DNA of 53,074 nucleotides from Anaerolineales bacterium (GCA_020354045.1 CP070639.1:2875400-2928473); one strand, 5' to 3'; shown: positions 34,311 to 43,890, counted from the first letter of the stretch. Numbers and translations are program-made. Notes: generated by a model not told the origin, from the sequence alone.

Positions 34311-35879
34311 TCATATTCTTACATTGTTTGAGACAGTATTTGTAGTTGATTCAATCAAGTTCTGTTTCAGATCCCAAAGACGCTTTGTAAGTGAAACATG
34401 GTAGATATGCGGATTCATCATTCTTCTTACACCCGGATCAAGTCGCTCAATATCTTTATTGCGCTGATCACGCATACTATTAATATCCGGCAGGTCATAC
34501 ACCAGCTTACCATCTTGCAAAATGTCCACCAATAATGGTTCAATCGACGATATTTCTGTATGCCTTAATGTGCGGTATTTACTGTGATTGGTAGGATGGT
34601 GTATAGTCATGCTTTCCATTTTCCCCGGAACTTCATCATCCAGTGTGAGCAAATCCGCTGTAGCTTTCCCTCGCTGATCATATAATCTCCAGACATGCTT
34701 ATGTCCTGGATTAGGTGTTTTCGAAAGTGACTCAGAAATTTTTATAGCTGGCAACCATTTATCGTTTTCACAAACTGCTACCAGTTTATAAACGCCCCCC
34801 AGAGCAGGTTCTCCCCAAGAGGTAATCAGTCTGGTCCCCACACCATAAACAAGCCGCTTGATAAGGTCATCTGGATCCACCTGATAACGCGGCGATTCAT
34901 CGACAATTTGAGTGAGAATCTGCCAGATTACCATTTCATCCAGATTGTTGGACAGCACGATAGAAGTGTCTTCAAAACCCGCCTGATTTAACATCCGGGC
35001 TGCTTGGATACTCAAGTAAGCTAGATCGCCTGAGTCTAACCGTATACCGACTGGTTTATAGCCTTTGCTGCGCAGCTCTTCAAATACCTTGATGGCGTTA
35101 GGAACACCGCTTTCCAGCGTATTGACAGTATCAACCAGCAGTAAACAGTCATCTGGATAGACATCGGCATAGGCTCTAAAGGCATCTACTTCGCTCATTC
35201 CAAGCGCAATAAACAATTGCACCATGCTGTGAGCGTGAGTCCCTTTCGGTGCGTATCCTAGCACAGCAGATAAGCCCACATTGGAGGTAAAATCAGCACC
35301 TCCGATTAAGGCTGCCCTTGCACCGGCATTTGCACCTTTGTCATGTGCTCGACGCAAGCCAAATTCCAGTATTACTTGTCCCCGTCCAATCTCCTTAATT
35401 CGGGCTGCCTTAGTAGCAATTAGAATCTGGTAATTGAGATGATTAAGCAATGAGGTCTCAAGTATTTGAGCCATCGCTAATGGTCCCTGTACAACTGTCA
35501 ATGGTACATTTGGGTGAACAACCCGCCCCTCTGGGATCGCACGCATCGTGATACCTGCAAAATTTCCATAATTACGCAACCAATCCAAGAAGTCTTCATC
35601 GAATAACCGTTTTCCGCTTTGCCCAACTTGTGTACGCAAATAATCAAGCTCCTCTTGGGTGAAGCGAGCCTGATCCATCCAATCTAAAAGCCACTCCAAG
35701 CCAGCATTTATACAAAATCCAGCACGATGCGTGCCGTAATCAGGATAATCTCTAAAAAAATGGTCAAATTGGGCATATTTTTCGTGCATCCCATAGCGAA
35801 AATATAGATTCGCCATTGTCAGCTGGTATTGATCCGTGTACAACATACCTTCTGCCAGCCGCTGCTCAGAAGCGTTCAT
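34311..35879 (-). CDS. pncB: Nicotinate phosphoribosyltransferase
   Basis: Converts nicotinate plus PRPP to nicotinate mononucleotide in NAD salvage, with ATP hydrolysis. The protein is 522 aa, consistent with the longer bacterial class. Family landmarks are [13 protein letters not shown] near the N-terminus, [56 protein letters not shown] and [16 protein letters not shown]. The ATG at 35879 has GAGG 6 nt upstream and is preferred over a TTG at 35891 that overlaps this site. It interrupts a set of envelope-stress genes, with 60 bp upstream to the toast-rack gene and 24 bp downstream to the LiaF-like gene. It is therefore probably cotranscribed, although the functional link is unclear. Confidence 0.94.
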   Translation of the reverse strand: MNASEQRLAEGMLYTDQYQLTMANLYFRYGMHEKYAQFDHFFRDYPDYGTHRAGFCINAGLEWLLDWMDQARFTQEELDYLRTQVGQSGKRLFDEDFLDWLRNYGNFAGITMRAIPEGRVVHPNVPLTVVQGPLAMAQILETSLLNHLNYQILIATKAARIKEIGRGQVILEFGLRRAHDKGANAGARAALIGGADFTSNVGLSAVLGYAPKGTHAHSMVQLFIALGMSEVDAFRAYADVYPDDCLLLVDTVNTLESGVPNAIKVFEELRSKGYKPVGIRLDSGDLAYLSIQAARMLNQAGFEDTSIVLSNNLDEMVIWQILTQIVDESPRYQVDPDDLIKRLVYGVGTRLITSWGEPALGGVYKLVAVCENDKWLPAIKISESLSKTPNPGHKHVWRLYDQRGKATADLLTLDDEVPGKMESMTIHHPTNHSKYRTLRHTEISSIEPLLVDILQDGKLVYDLPDINSMRDQRNKDIERLDPGVRRMMNPHIYHVSLTKRLWDLKQNLIESTTNTVSNNVRI

Positions 35880-35939
35880 AGCAATCCTCAACCAATAAAT
35901 TCAGAGACATATGCTATTCCACCATGATCCATACAATGC

Positions 35940-36731
35940 TTACTTAATGAAAACTGAACCGACTCCCATCTGAACATTAATATCTAACTTGTTTTCTGCC
36001 TGCTCGTAATCCGTAGATTGATAGATACCGCCGGATTTGGGGAAGCGATTCCGATCCACGTTGATACTGGATAAGCCACCTTGCGAGCGAACGCGTGCTG
36101 CTACACCTTCCGGGACATAGAGATTCACAGAAGATACACCCGACTCGACCCTGACCTGGGTTAGTCCGGCACTTGCAGGCAGGTGAACTGTTGTTGAGCT
36201 AACGCCAGATTTAACAATTAATTTGTGAATTTTTAGCTCGGTTAATTCCAGGCGTGTATCATTCGCCCCGGAGCCAATCTCTAAACTTAGGGGTACCTCC
36301 TTGGATAAGTTGAATGACCAATCCAATGAAGAGCCCGGAGTCCAGAATATGGGTAAATATTGGGAAGGCATGCGCATTCGAACATTCAGCTGGTCGCCTT
36401 TCCTTTGAGCATGGAAATCCAGTCCTCCACCAAAATCACCTTCCAATAGATTATTTTGGCTTGTACCTGCAGCGATATGTAAACGGCCTGCACCGTGTTG
36501 TACAACCACATGAGCTGATTGTGCATCCTCATGCGGGATTTCCACATGTTCGCTCTCAGCCGGTCGTCGGTTTATAGTTCCCCAAATAAACCACACCCCC
36601 AGCAAAACTAAGAATAAAGGCCAAATGATCCCCCAGATATCAATATTCCCTAGTAGACCGAGATTATTTAGTACCAAGACAAAGCCAACCAGGATCAATA
36701 ATCCTCCCCAAAACGTTGCGCCTCTTCTCAT
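35940..36731 (-). CDS. Membrane-anchored toast-rack domain protein
   Basis: A 263-aa protein. Two N-terminal helices (about residues 8-25 and 33-50) of the LiaI/DUF5668 type precede a C-terminal beta-rich domain. That domain has short repeats: HGAGRLHIAAG, IGSGANDTRLEL, KSGVSSTTVHLPA, ESGVSSVNLYVP, QGGLSSINVD and MGVGSVFIK. It is a toast-rack fold, as in the 32105-33175 protein but with only one helix pair. GAGGAGGATCTT upstream of the ATG is a strong ribosome site, and this is the first gene of the minus-strand cluster. Adhesin-like or lipid-sensing roles have been proposed for related proteins; none is proven here. Confidence 0.85.
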   Translation of the reverse strand: MRRGATFWGGLLILVGFVLVLNNLGLLGNIDIWGIIWPLFLVLLGVWFIWGTINRRPAESEHVEIPHEDAQSAHVVVQHGAGRLHIAAGTSQNNLLEGDFGGGLDFHAQRKGDQLNVRMRMPSQYLPIFWTPGSSLDWSFNLSKEVPLSLEIGSGANDTRLELTELKIHKLIVKSGVSSTTVHLPASAGLTQVRVESGVSSVNLYVPEGVAARVRSQGGLSSINVDRNRFPKSGGIYQSTDYEQAENKLDINVQMGVGSVFIK

Positions 36732-37269
36732 AAGATCCTCCTCCTCGTATGATATTTCATTCTGAGCAACTCTACAGACCCTTCGTTTTACTTTCTTGAT
36801 CCAACCATCATAACGAAGCCAGAAAACGTTACTTGCCGTAACAAACTCTCACCGAGTCTAAACCAGCAAGGTGAGCAACTTCTCAACTCATTTCACTAAA
36901 GATTTACGTACCTTTATCAATTTGGTTGCAACACGGACGATTGAAGTATTTTCTGTACTCCATCAAATCTACCCTTACTATTTCGCCAGCGAAATCATCG
37001 CGCAAAATTAGACATTTGGAATTTAGGAATAGATAATCAGAAAAGTAACCCGTGAATTTTATAGGCAGCATTAGATTAATTCTACCTTAATAAAAAAATT
37101 TTGTGTCAGTCTGAGACAGACAAACCATTTAGAGATCATTCTTTGATACCAAGCGAGGAATATTTTTATTTTTGAGGTGCGTTCTAAATTGTATAGATTG
37201 GGAAACTCAGCAAGAATAAAAATTTACGACTGGCGACCTAACCTAGAGGCACTTATCCAATTGTCTTGT
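36732..37269. other. 538-bp AT-rich intergenic region
   Basis: No gene is supported here. It holds the upstream region of the toast-rack cluster and the downstream region of the P-type ATPase gene. Two dyads are visible: ATTTCGC-CA-GCGAAAT (36980-36995) and GTCTG-AGA-CAGAC (37109-37121). Either could be an operator. I see no terminator with a T tract after the ATPase. Confidence 0.5.
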
Positions 37270-40077
37270 TTAGTTTTTTCCCCTCTCAACGAGCCTGAAT
37301 ATCCACTTCTGCAATTCTACAATTGCAAACAGGAGTGCGCTGGCCCCAAAACAGATCAGCAGGTCAAGAAATGATAAAGTGACCGTCTCAAAAATGTCTT
37401 GTAAGATGGGCACGTAAATCACTGCAATTTGTAGCAAGGTAGTCAACAAGACCGCACCAATCAGAGGCAGGTTGCTGAATATACCTACCGTAAACAACGA
37501 ATCGCGATGAGAGCGTATTGCCAGAACGAACCCCATTTCACTAATAGTAAGAGTAGTGAACACCATTGTTTGCCAGGCAGGTAAATCACGCCGCCAGTAC
37601 CAGAAGCCTACTCCTAAAGAGAGCAAACCCATCAGGACTCCCAACCAGAGGATATCCCGACCAACCCCGCGGGCGAATATATTCTCATTTGGAGAGTAAG
37701 GTGGTCTGCGCATTGTATTCCGCTCCGCCTTCTCAACGCCAAGCGCCAGGCCGGGTAGTCCATCTGTTACCAGGTTGATCCACAAAATTTGCAGTGGTAA
37801 TAAAGCCAAAGGCATGCCTAATAATGGTCCAATGAGCATCACCCAGATTTCACCCATGTTGCTGCTCATTGTGTACTTGATGAATTTACGAATATTGTCA
37901 TAAATAATCCGGCCCTCTTCGATAGCTGCCACAATGGTAGCAAAATTGTCATCCAGCAAAACAATATCTGACGCTTCCTTGGATACATCCGTGCCTGTGA
38001 TACCCATTGCCACACCAATATCCGCTTTTTTAAGGGCGGGGGCGTCATTCACGCCATCACCGGTCATAGCCACAATCTGGTTGCGGTCTTGTAATGCTTG
38101 TACAATCTTTAATTTATGTTCAGGGGATACCCGGGCGTAAACCGAAACTTTACTCACAGTATCCTGTAATTCAGTCTGGGAAAGATTCTCCAAATCTTTT
38201 CCAGTCAATATACCATCACGAGTAGATATCCCCAACTCCTTAGCAATATAACGTGCCGTAAGAGGGTGATCTCCAGTAATCATTACAGGTCTTACACCCG
38301 CATCTCGGCTTGTATTCACTGCTTGGTACACCTCGGGTCTGGCTGGATCTACCATGCCTACCAGCCCAATAAAGGTTAAATCTCTTTCGATCTTCTCGGC
38401 ATTGATCTCTTGTGGAAGGTCATCTATCGATTTTACTGCCAACCCCAAAACCCGCATGCCCTCTTCAGCCAGTTTTGAATTAGCTGCTTCAATGCGTTGA
38501 CGCCAAATGTCATTGAGCACTTCAACACGATCCTCAACCCAAACATTGGACGAGAGATCGAGTAATCCATCCACAGCACCCTTCGTAAAGGCGACGTTAT
38601 CCACGTTATCTACCCATCCAGCCCAATTCCATATCATTTGGAAACCTGCCGGCAAATCTTCCACATCTGCTGGCATCCCGTGAATGGTTGTCATCCGCTT
38701 TCGGGCAGAGTCAAATGGCACTTCAGCCAGGCGAGGGAAAAAGGATTCCAGAGTACTTTTACCCAGACCAACACGTGCGGCGACGACCACCAACGCTCCT
38801 TCCGTAGGGTCACCCACAATATAAAAATTTTCAGGTCGGTTATCTTCACATTCAAGAATGGCATCGTTACACAACGCACCTGTAGATAGTAACAAAGCCA
38901 GGGCTGGGTTCTCCCGTAGAAAGTCGATTTGGTCTTCTGATGGCTGCGCATTCACAAAAGGGATGGTAAATATGTCTCCGCCACTGGACTTGTCAATCTC
39001 TTCTGTCAAATCGATTCTATGCTCAGCAACATCGATGACTGTTACAGTCATACGATTTTCAGTCAAGGTGCCGGTTTTATCTGAACATATTACGGTTACA
39101 GAGCCTAATGCTTCTACAGCTGGAAGCTTGCGGATTAAAGCTTTCCTGTTGAGCATTCTGCGCGCGCCAAGTGCCAAAGAGATGGTAACAACAGCTGGCA
39201 AACCCTCTGGAACAGCAGCAACTGCTAGGCTTATCGCGGTAAGAAACATCGTTTCCAGATCTTCCCCTTGTACGATGCCAATAACAGAGACTAGCAAGAC
39301 CAGTCCCAGGGCAGCCCAGGCTAGAGTTTTTCCAAGCTGATCCAGTCTCACTTGCAGCGGTGTGCGCTCCTGTCCCGCAGATTGCATCAACTCAGCAATA
39401 TTCCCCAGCTCAGTATTCATTCCCGTTTCGGTTACGACCACCTGACCTCGACCATATGTAACCAAGGTGCCCATATACACCATATTGCTCCGCTCTGCCA
39501 GCGGAAGTTCTCTACCTCGAAGCACCTGATGAGTCTTATCAACCGGCTCAGATTCCCCTGTCAGAGCAGCTTCTTGTGTTCGTAGATTAACGGCTTCCAA
39601 CAACCTACCGTCTGCTGGCACCATATTTCCCGCTTCAACATAGATGATGTCCCCTGGCACCAATTTAATGGCAGACAGTTCAAGCAAATGACCACCCCGT
39701 CTCACTTTCACATTCGGTACCGCTAATTTCTTTAAGGCAGCCATCGCTTTTTCAGCCTGATATTCCTGGCGAAAACCCAGCAAGGCGTTCAGTATTACGA
39801 TAGATACAATCGCTACAGTATCTTTCAAATCACCCAAAAGCCCGGATACAATGGCTGCAATGATGAGAACAACAACCATTGTCTGTGTGAATTGCTCCAG
39901 CAAGATACGCCAGGAACTTTTCATTCCCCGCTCGATCAGTTCATTCTTACCATGCTCACTGATCCGTCTGGCAGCCTCATCTTCATCCAGGCCCCGATTA
40001 GCATTGCTTGCTAAATGAGAAAGAACAACTTCATTCTCTAACTCGTACCAGTGCTTCTTTTTCTTCATATCACTCAT
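37270..40077 (-). CDS. Calcium-type P-type ATPase
   Basis: A 935-aa P2-type cation pump. An N-terminal cation-ATPase domain (HYWYEL-type start, LASNANRGLDEDEAARR) leads to the actuator domain with the TGES dephosphorylation motif. M4 contains VAAVPEGLPAVV, and the phosphorylation site is CSDKTGTLTENRM. The nucleotide domain includes a KGA motif, and the hinge is MTGDGVNDAPALKKADIGVAMG. M6 has WINLVTDGLP, which together with PEGLPA is the SERCA/PMCA Ca2+ pattern rather than a heavy-metal or K+ pattern. It probably exports Ca2+ from the cytoplasm. Two in-frame ATGs are close together at the N-terminus; the first is used. It stands alone, divergent from the stress-protein gene. Confidence 0.93.
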   Translation of the reverse strand: MSDMKKKKHWYELENEVVLSHLASNANRGLDEDEAARRISEHGKNELIERGMKSSWRILLEQFTQTMVVVLIIAAIVSGLLGDLKDTVAIVSIVILNALLGFRQEYQAEKAMAALKKLAVPNVKVRRGGHLLELSAIKLVPGDIIYVEAGNMVPADGRLLEAVNLRTQEAALTGESEPVDKTHQVLRGRELPLAERSNMVYMGTLVTYGRGQVVVTETGMNTELGNIAELMQSAGQERTPLQVRLDQLGKTLAWAALGLVLLVSVIGIVQGEDLETMFLTAISLAVAAVPEGLPAVVTISLALGARRMLNRKALIRKLPAVEALGSVTVICSDKTGTLTENRMTVTVIDVAEHRIDLTEEIDKSSGGDIFTIPFVNAQPSEDQIDFLRENPALALLLSTGALCNDAILECEDNRPENFYIVGDPTEGALVVVAARVGLGKSTLESFFPRLAEVPFDSARKRMTTIHGMPADVEDLPAGFQMIWNWAGWVDNVDNVAFTKGAVDGLLDLSSNVWVEDRVEVLNDIWRQRIEAANSKLAEEGMRVLGLAVKSIDDLPQEINAEKIERDLTFIGLVGMVDPARPEVYQAVNTSRDAGVRPVMITGDHPLTARYIAKELGISTRDGILTGKDLENLSQTELQDTVSKVSVYARVSPEHKLKIVQALQDRNQIVAMTGDGVNDAPALKKADIGVAMGITGTDVSKEASDIVLLDDNFATIVAAIEEGRIIYDNIRKFIKYTMSSNMGEIWVMLIGPLLGMPLALLPLQILWINLVTDGLPGLALGVEKAERNTMRRPPYSPNENIFARGVGRDILWLGVLMGLLSLGVGFWYWRRDLPAWQTMVFTTLTISEMGFVLAIRSHRDSLFTVGIFSNLPLIGAVLLTTLLQIAVIYVPILQDIFETVTLSFLDLLICFGASALLFAIVELQKWIFRLVERGKN

Positions 40078-40249
40078 GTATAATCAGCTTTCGTTTATGG
40101 ATAACTATGTATATTTTAATGGATTATCATCAGCCTGAGTTTCTATTGGATAGCTACAGCAAATTTCTTCTGGAGTTTCCTCGCTTGTACCCTGAAAAAC
40201 CAGGCCTGATAGGATAAATAGTGCACTGAGCTATAGAAGGATTTAAACT

Positions 40250-41992
40250 ATGACCTTTGATAACCGGTTTGGATTTTCCCATGCCATCACTGATTTCCAC
40301 CGTGCTCGCAATCAGGCTGTACTCAAAGAAATCATTGGCCGGATTCGTGGCGAATCAGTTGAGTTGTTATCTTACGAAGAAGTCCGCCAGAAGTTACGAG
40401 TTGAGGGCAGCTCCGAACAAGGATTACAAAACATTCCCATTGAAGCAATTGTTGGCAGCATAGGCAGGTACAATGATTTTACAAGAGATTTTCTTCCCCG
40501 TCGCGATTCGATCCAGGAGCGCTGGGCTAGAGTAAAACTAGCGGTAACAGGTTCAACAGGATTGCCACCGATCGATGTCTATCAAATTGGAGAAGCTTAT
40601 TTTGTCAAAGATGGCAACCACCGTGTATCAGTTGCCAAACAGATGGGGGCTAACTATATTCAAGCATATGTTACTGAAGTTCGTACACGGGTTCCCATCA
40701 CCCCGGACATTGAGCCGGATGAACTGATATTAAAAGCCGAACTTGCTAGTTTTTTAGAAATCTCACGCCTGGATGAGGTTCGCCCTGGCTCAGATCTGAG
40801 TGTAACACTACCTGGGAAATATCCGATCATCCAGGAGCACATTGATGTGCATCGGTATTTTATGGGGATAGAACAACAACGTGAAATACCATATATTGAA
40901 TCTGTCACACATTGGTATGATACAGTGTACATGCCTTTGATAGAAACCATACGCGAACGTGGCATATTGCATAATTTCCCCAATCGAACTGAGACTGACC
41001 TCTATCTTTGGATAACCATTCATCGCCACGAACTGGAAGAAGAGCTTGAATGGGAAATCAAGCTCGAAACCGCGTTGAATGATCTGGTTGAGTCGCATGG
41101 CACACAGTTTAAATCCTCAATCAGCCGATTTGGAGATAAGTTGTTGAGCGTTCTCTCATTGGGTAAGCTTGAGGAAGGACCACCACCTGGTCAGTGGCGA
41201 ACGAGAACCGTTTCGACACGCAAAGGTGATCGCTTATTCACGGAAATTCTCGTTCCGCTGAGCAGTAAACAGGAGAGCTGGGTCTCATTAAATCAGGCCT
41301 TTGTTGTCGCTCACCACGAGAACGCTGCCATACATGGATTACATATTATTGCCAATCAATCAGATATTGAAGATGAAATCATCGCTAGTTTGCGGGATGA
41401 ATTTGAGAGACGCTGTCATGATAATGATCTGCAGGGAGAACTAGCTGTAACGAGTGGAGAAATCGCAAGGCAGATTTCCGATCGTGCCCGTTGGAATGAC
41501 CTTGTCATTACCCACCTTGCCCATCCTCCAGCCTCGAGCCCCAAAGCTAGGTTAGATTCCGGCTTTCACGAGTTAATTCAGCGTTGTCCGAGACCAATTC
41601 TTGCTGTTCCGGGGCAGTTAACCCCTCTGGATAATGCACTATTAGCATATGACGGTAGCCCCAAATCCGAAGAGGCTTTGTTTGTTGCCACATATATGGC
41701 AGGTAAATGGAATATCCGGCTAACAGTTGTCACAGTGTTTGAGGATAATAATCCTGCCCAGGAAACTATGCTCCGTGCCAAGGCATATTTAGAAGAGCAT
41801 GGTATTCAGGCAAATTTCAAGGCAGAAAAGGGCTCTGTTGGAGAAGCGCTCCTCAAAGTTATGGAAAAGGAAAATATTAATTTAATTATTATGGGCGGTT
41901 ACGGTGCTTCGCCGGTGGTTGAGTTTATACTTGGAAGCGTGGTAGATAAAGTTTTACGTGAGTCACAAGTCCCCATATTGATATGTCGATAA
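40250..41992 (+). CDS. Multidomain universal stress protein (ParB-like/DUF4032 plus USP)
   Basis: A 580-aa soluble protein. Residues about 1-155 resemble a ParB/sulfiredoxin-like fold with VKDGNHRVSVAKQMGA near residue 124. A DUF4032-like region follows (SVTHWYDTVYMPLIETIRERGI and FPNRTETDLYLWITIHRHE). From about 320 come two universal stress domains. The first is divergent (ILVPLSSKQESW and so on). The second, about 460-580, begins ALLAYDGSPKSEEAL and has the ATP-binding pattern GGYGASPVVEFILGSVVDKVL. AAGGA precedes the ATG. The universal-stress part probably binds ATP; whether the ParB-like part hydrolyses a nucleotide is unknown. Confidence 0.85.
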   Translation: MTFDNRFGFSHAITDFHRARNQAVLKEIIGRIRGESVELLSYEEVRQKLRVEGSSEQGLQNIPIEAIVGSIGRYNDFTRDFLPRRDSIQERWARVKLAVTGSTGLPPIDVYQIGEAYFVKDGNHRVSVAKQMGANYIQAYVTEVRTRVPITPDIEPDELILKAELASFLEISRLDEVRPGSDLSVTLPGKYPIIQEHIDVHRYFMGIEQQREIPYIESVTHWYDTVYMPLIETIRERGILHNFPNRTETDLYLWITIHRHELEEELEWEIKLETALNDLVESHGTQFKSSISRFGDKLLSVLSLGKLEEGPPPGQWRTRTVSTRKGDRLFTEILVPLSSKQESWVSLNQAFVVAHHENAAIHGLHIIANQSDIEDEIIASLRDEFERRCHDNDLQGELAVTSGEIARQISDRARWNDLVITHLAHPPASSPKARLDSGFHELIQRCPRPILAVPGQLTPLDNALLAYDGSPKSEEALFVATYMAGKWNIRLTVVTVFEDNNPAQETMLRAKAYLEEHGIQANFKAEKGSVGEALLKVMEKENINLIIMGGYGASPVVEFILGSVVDKVLRESQVPILICR

Positions 41993-42014
41993 TCAACAAA
42001 ATTAACGATGAAGC

Positions 42015-42683
42015 TTATCTGACAATTTCTATTAATTTTTCCCGGTATCCGTAAGCATTAATAACATGGGTGGCACCCCACATTGTTTCTGTTGCAGCTT
42101 CTGGATGGTATACATGAATATGACCGTGAAAATGGTATCTTGGCTTAAAAGTCTCAATGAGCCAGCGGAAAGCCCTAATGCCTCGATGAGGAAGATCATC
42201 TTTATCGTGAATTTCATCTGGTGGAGAATGGGTTACAAAAACATCAAGATAGCGGCCATAAACAATGCGATTAAGCAATAATCGCGGTGCTATGCTAAGG
42301 ACATGCTGCCACATCTCAAGCTGGCTGTATTGAAAAGGACCTTCTCTATATTTCAAGCTACCTTCCACACCCGCCAACAAAATGCCCCGGTAGTTCACGA
42401 CTCTACGATGCAGATCCACCCCTCCTCCGGGAGAGTTGCGAATTTGGTGGCCACTGTTTTCTGACAATTTATCATGATTGCCGCGCACAAAATAAAGTGG
42501 TACATCCAGCAGGCTTACCACAAACTCCAAATAATAATAGGGTAAATCTCCGCATCCAATGATAAGACTGGTGTTCGGGAAATGCTCTCGAACTCGTGAG
42601 CTGTATATGATCGGCACAATAATATCGCTGATTGCTAGGGCGTGCTGGGCTTCAGGCAATCTGGCAGGAGCTCGAAGGTTCAT
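42015..42683 (-). CDS. Metallophosphoesterase
   Basis: A 222-aa calcineurin-like phosphoesterase. Motifs in order are ISD (first metal Asp, with the partner His of the usual D-x-H absent or displaced), GCGDLPYYYL, RGNHD near residue 70, THSPPDEIHD and HGHIH near residue 190. Together these build a dimetal site. Substrates of such proteins range from cyclic nucleotides to phosphoproteins, and none is indicated. A GGGAAGA ribosome site precedes the ATG. It is convergent with the stress-protein gene (22 bp) and divergent from the phasin-like gene. The fold assignment is secure; the function is not. Confidence 0.87.
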   Translation of the reverse strand: MNLRAPARLPEAQHALAISDIIVPIIYSSRVREHFPNTSLIIGCGDLPYYYLEFVVSLLDVPLYFVRGNHDKLSENSGHQIRNSPGGGVDLHRRVVNYRGILLAGVEGSLKYREGPFQYSQLEMWQHVLSIAPRLLLNRIVYGRYLDVFVTHSPPDEIHDKDDLPHRGIRAFRWLIETFKPRYHFHGHIHVYHPEAATETMWGATHVINAYGYREKLIEIVR

Positions 42684-42780
42684 TGAATCTTCCCAGAGGA
42701 ATAGAATGAAGATATTTTCATAGCGCGATGTTGGAATTATTTATAACCTATGTGCTGAATTATAAACCGCTCTAAATAGC

Positions 42781-42809
42781 TTGACGATTCAGGTAGGATA
42801 GTATATGAT
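42781..42809 (+). promoter_or_regulatory. Promoter of the phasin-like gene with a dyad at +1
   Basis: TTGACG (42781-42786) and TATGAT (42804-42809) are exactly 17 bp apart, a near-consensus pair. A dyad GACGC-ACC-GCGTC sits at 42816-42828, on the predicted start site, and could be a repressor site. The rest of 42684-42886 is AT-rich without other features. Confidence 0.7.
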
Positions 42810-42886
42810 GATTACGACGCACCGCGTCATGATGAAATCAATACTTTAACAATGACAAGTTTTGATTTGTTAATATGGAGGCTGAG

Positions 42887-43258
42887 ATGGCTGAGAAAAT
42901 TCTAGATCAAGAAAGGACTGAGAAAACCAGACATAGAAAACCCATGTTCAACCTCGCTCGTCATATATTATTGGCTGGGGTTGGTGCCATGGCATTGGCT
43001 CAAGATGAGATTGAGGATTTTGTAGACAAGCTCATAGAACGGGGTGAGATCGCCGAAAAAGAGGGGCGTTCACTTATCCAGGAGATTAAGCAAAAGCGAC
43101 AAAAAAGGGTAGAGAGAGCTGAAGATGACCTTGGAAGGCGGGTGGAAGATATTTTAGCCAGATTAAACATTCCATCCAAAGCCGACTTTGAAACGCTAAG
43201 TAAGAAGATAAACACGCTCACTAAAAAGGTCGAAGAGATCAAGAAAGATCAGGCTTGA
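42887..43258 (+). CDS. Phasin-like / poly(hydroxyalkanoate) granule-associated protein
   Basis: A 123-aa charged helical protein. A short amphipathic/hydrophobic stretch (ARHILLAGVGAMALAQDEIEDFVDKLIERGEIAEKEG, residues about 23-60) matches the PhaI/PhaF granule-associated family. A Lys/Arg/Glu-rich helical tail follows, with a C-terminal coiled coil (LSKKINTLTKKVEEIKKD). Family members coat polyester storage granules, but similar proteins occur where no granules are known. The ATG at 42887 has GGAGG 5 nt upstream; an in-frame ATG at 42875 overlaps that ribosome site and is unlikely. Its neighbour downstream is a PhaR-like regulator. No polyester synthase gene lies in the window. Confidence 0.8.
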   Translation: MAEKILDQERTEKTRHRKPMFNLARHILLAGVGAMALAQDEIEDFVDKLIERGEIAEKEGRSLIQEIKQKRQKRVERAEDDLGRRVEDILARLNIPSKADFETLSKKINTLTKKVEEIKKDQA

Positions 43259-43277
43259 GCGTGACAATGTAGACTGG

Positions 43278-43312
43278 GAGAGATAGGAGTTTAAAAACCC
43301 CTATCTCTCTTT
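43278..43312 (+). terminator. Terminator of the phasin-like gene
   Basis: GAGAGATAGG (43278-43287) pairs perfectly with CCTATCTCTC (43300-43309) over a 12-nt loop, followed by TTT. It separates the phasin-like and PhaR-like genes into two transcripts. Confidence 0.75.
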
Positions 43313-43344
43313 GAATCCTCAAACCATCAAGTATTGATTCGACG

Positions 43345-43350
43345 TATAAT
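43345..43350 (+). promoter_or_regulatory. -10 box of the phaR-like gene
   Basis: TATAAT at 43345-43350 predicts a start near 43357 and a leader of about 28 nt. It lies downstream of the TTG at 43334, which rules that codon out as the start. No good -35 box is visible. Confidence 0.5.
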
Positions 43351-43384
43351 TGATAGACTTGCTCTCCAGGCAGGATTGATGGTA

Positions 43385-43810
43385 ATGAGACTTATCAAAC
43401 GCTACCCTAATAGGAAATTGTATGACACCCAAACCAAGCGATATATCACGTTACGGGGCGTTGCTGATCTCATTAGAGAAGATCAAGATATTCACATTAT
43501 TGACAATTCCACTGGTGATGACATCACAACACTTACACTTACCCAAATCATCCTGGAATATGAAAAAGAAATTGGCGAAATTGCCCCTCGTTCTTTATTA
43601 GCCGAAATTGTCCAATTTGGTAGTGCTAAATTATTACTAAAAGATAGTTCTCACCCTCCTGGTGCTTACCATTTTATAGATGATTACGTTATCAGAATTC
43701 TAGAGAGGCTTAACCTACCCACGATTTCTGACATCCAGCGATTGGAAGAACAGCTTGAAGAGTTAGCTCTAAAAATTAATGCGCTGAATGACACTGACAG
43801 AACAAATTAG
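43385..43810 (+). CDS. PhaR-like regulator (polyhydroxyalkanoate accumulation regulator N-domain)
   Basis: A 141-aa protein. It begins MRLIKRYPNRKLYDTQTKRYITLRG, the near-invariant start of the PHB/PHA accumulation regulator DNA-binding domain (about residues 3-62), followed by a short second domain with a helical C-terminus. In PHA producers PhaR represses phasin genes and detaches when granules form. The ATG at 43385 is chosen because it starts on the conserved core and has AGGA 9 nt upstream; an ATG at 43379 is possible. It follows a phasin-like gene in the same direction, each with its own promoter and terminator, as expected for a regulator-target pair. Confidence 0.85.
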   Translation: MRLIKRYPNRKLYDTQTKRYITLRGVADLIREDQDIHIIDNSTGDDITTLTLTQIILEYEKEIGEIAPRSLLAEIVQFGSAKLLLKDSSHPPGAYHFIDDYVIRILERLNLPTISDIQRLEEQLEELALKINALNDTDRTN

Positions 43811-43866
43811 TTTCCTTGAGATTCCTTATGAGATAAGCACCTCAATGGCTATGCGCAAATCACAGG

Positions 43867-43890
43867 GAGCAGCTTTGCTCTATTTTTTCT
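43867..43890 (+). terminator. Intrinsic terminator of the phaR-like gene
   Basis: GAGCA (43867-43871) pairs with TGCTC (43876-43880) over a GCTT loop, followed by TATTTTTT. The short stem is offset by a strong T tract. Confidence 0.75.

Noticed and set aside
37177-37374. A 65-codon plus-strand frame at the edge of the P-type ATPase.
   Set aside because: Its second half is antisense to the ATPase C-terminus, there is no ribosome site, and no protein features are seen.
43334-43384. A longer N-terminus for the PhaR-like protein from a TTG at 43334.
   Set aside because: The TATAAT at 43345-43350 lies downstream of that TTG, and the family starts at the MRLIKRYPNRKLYDT core.
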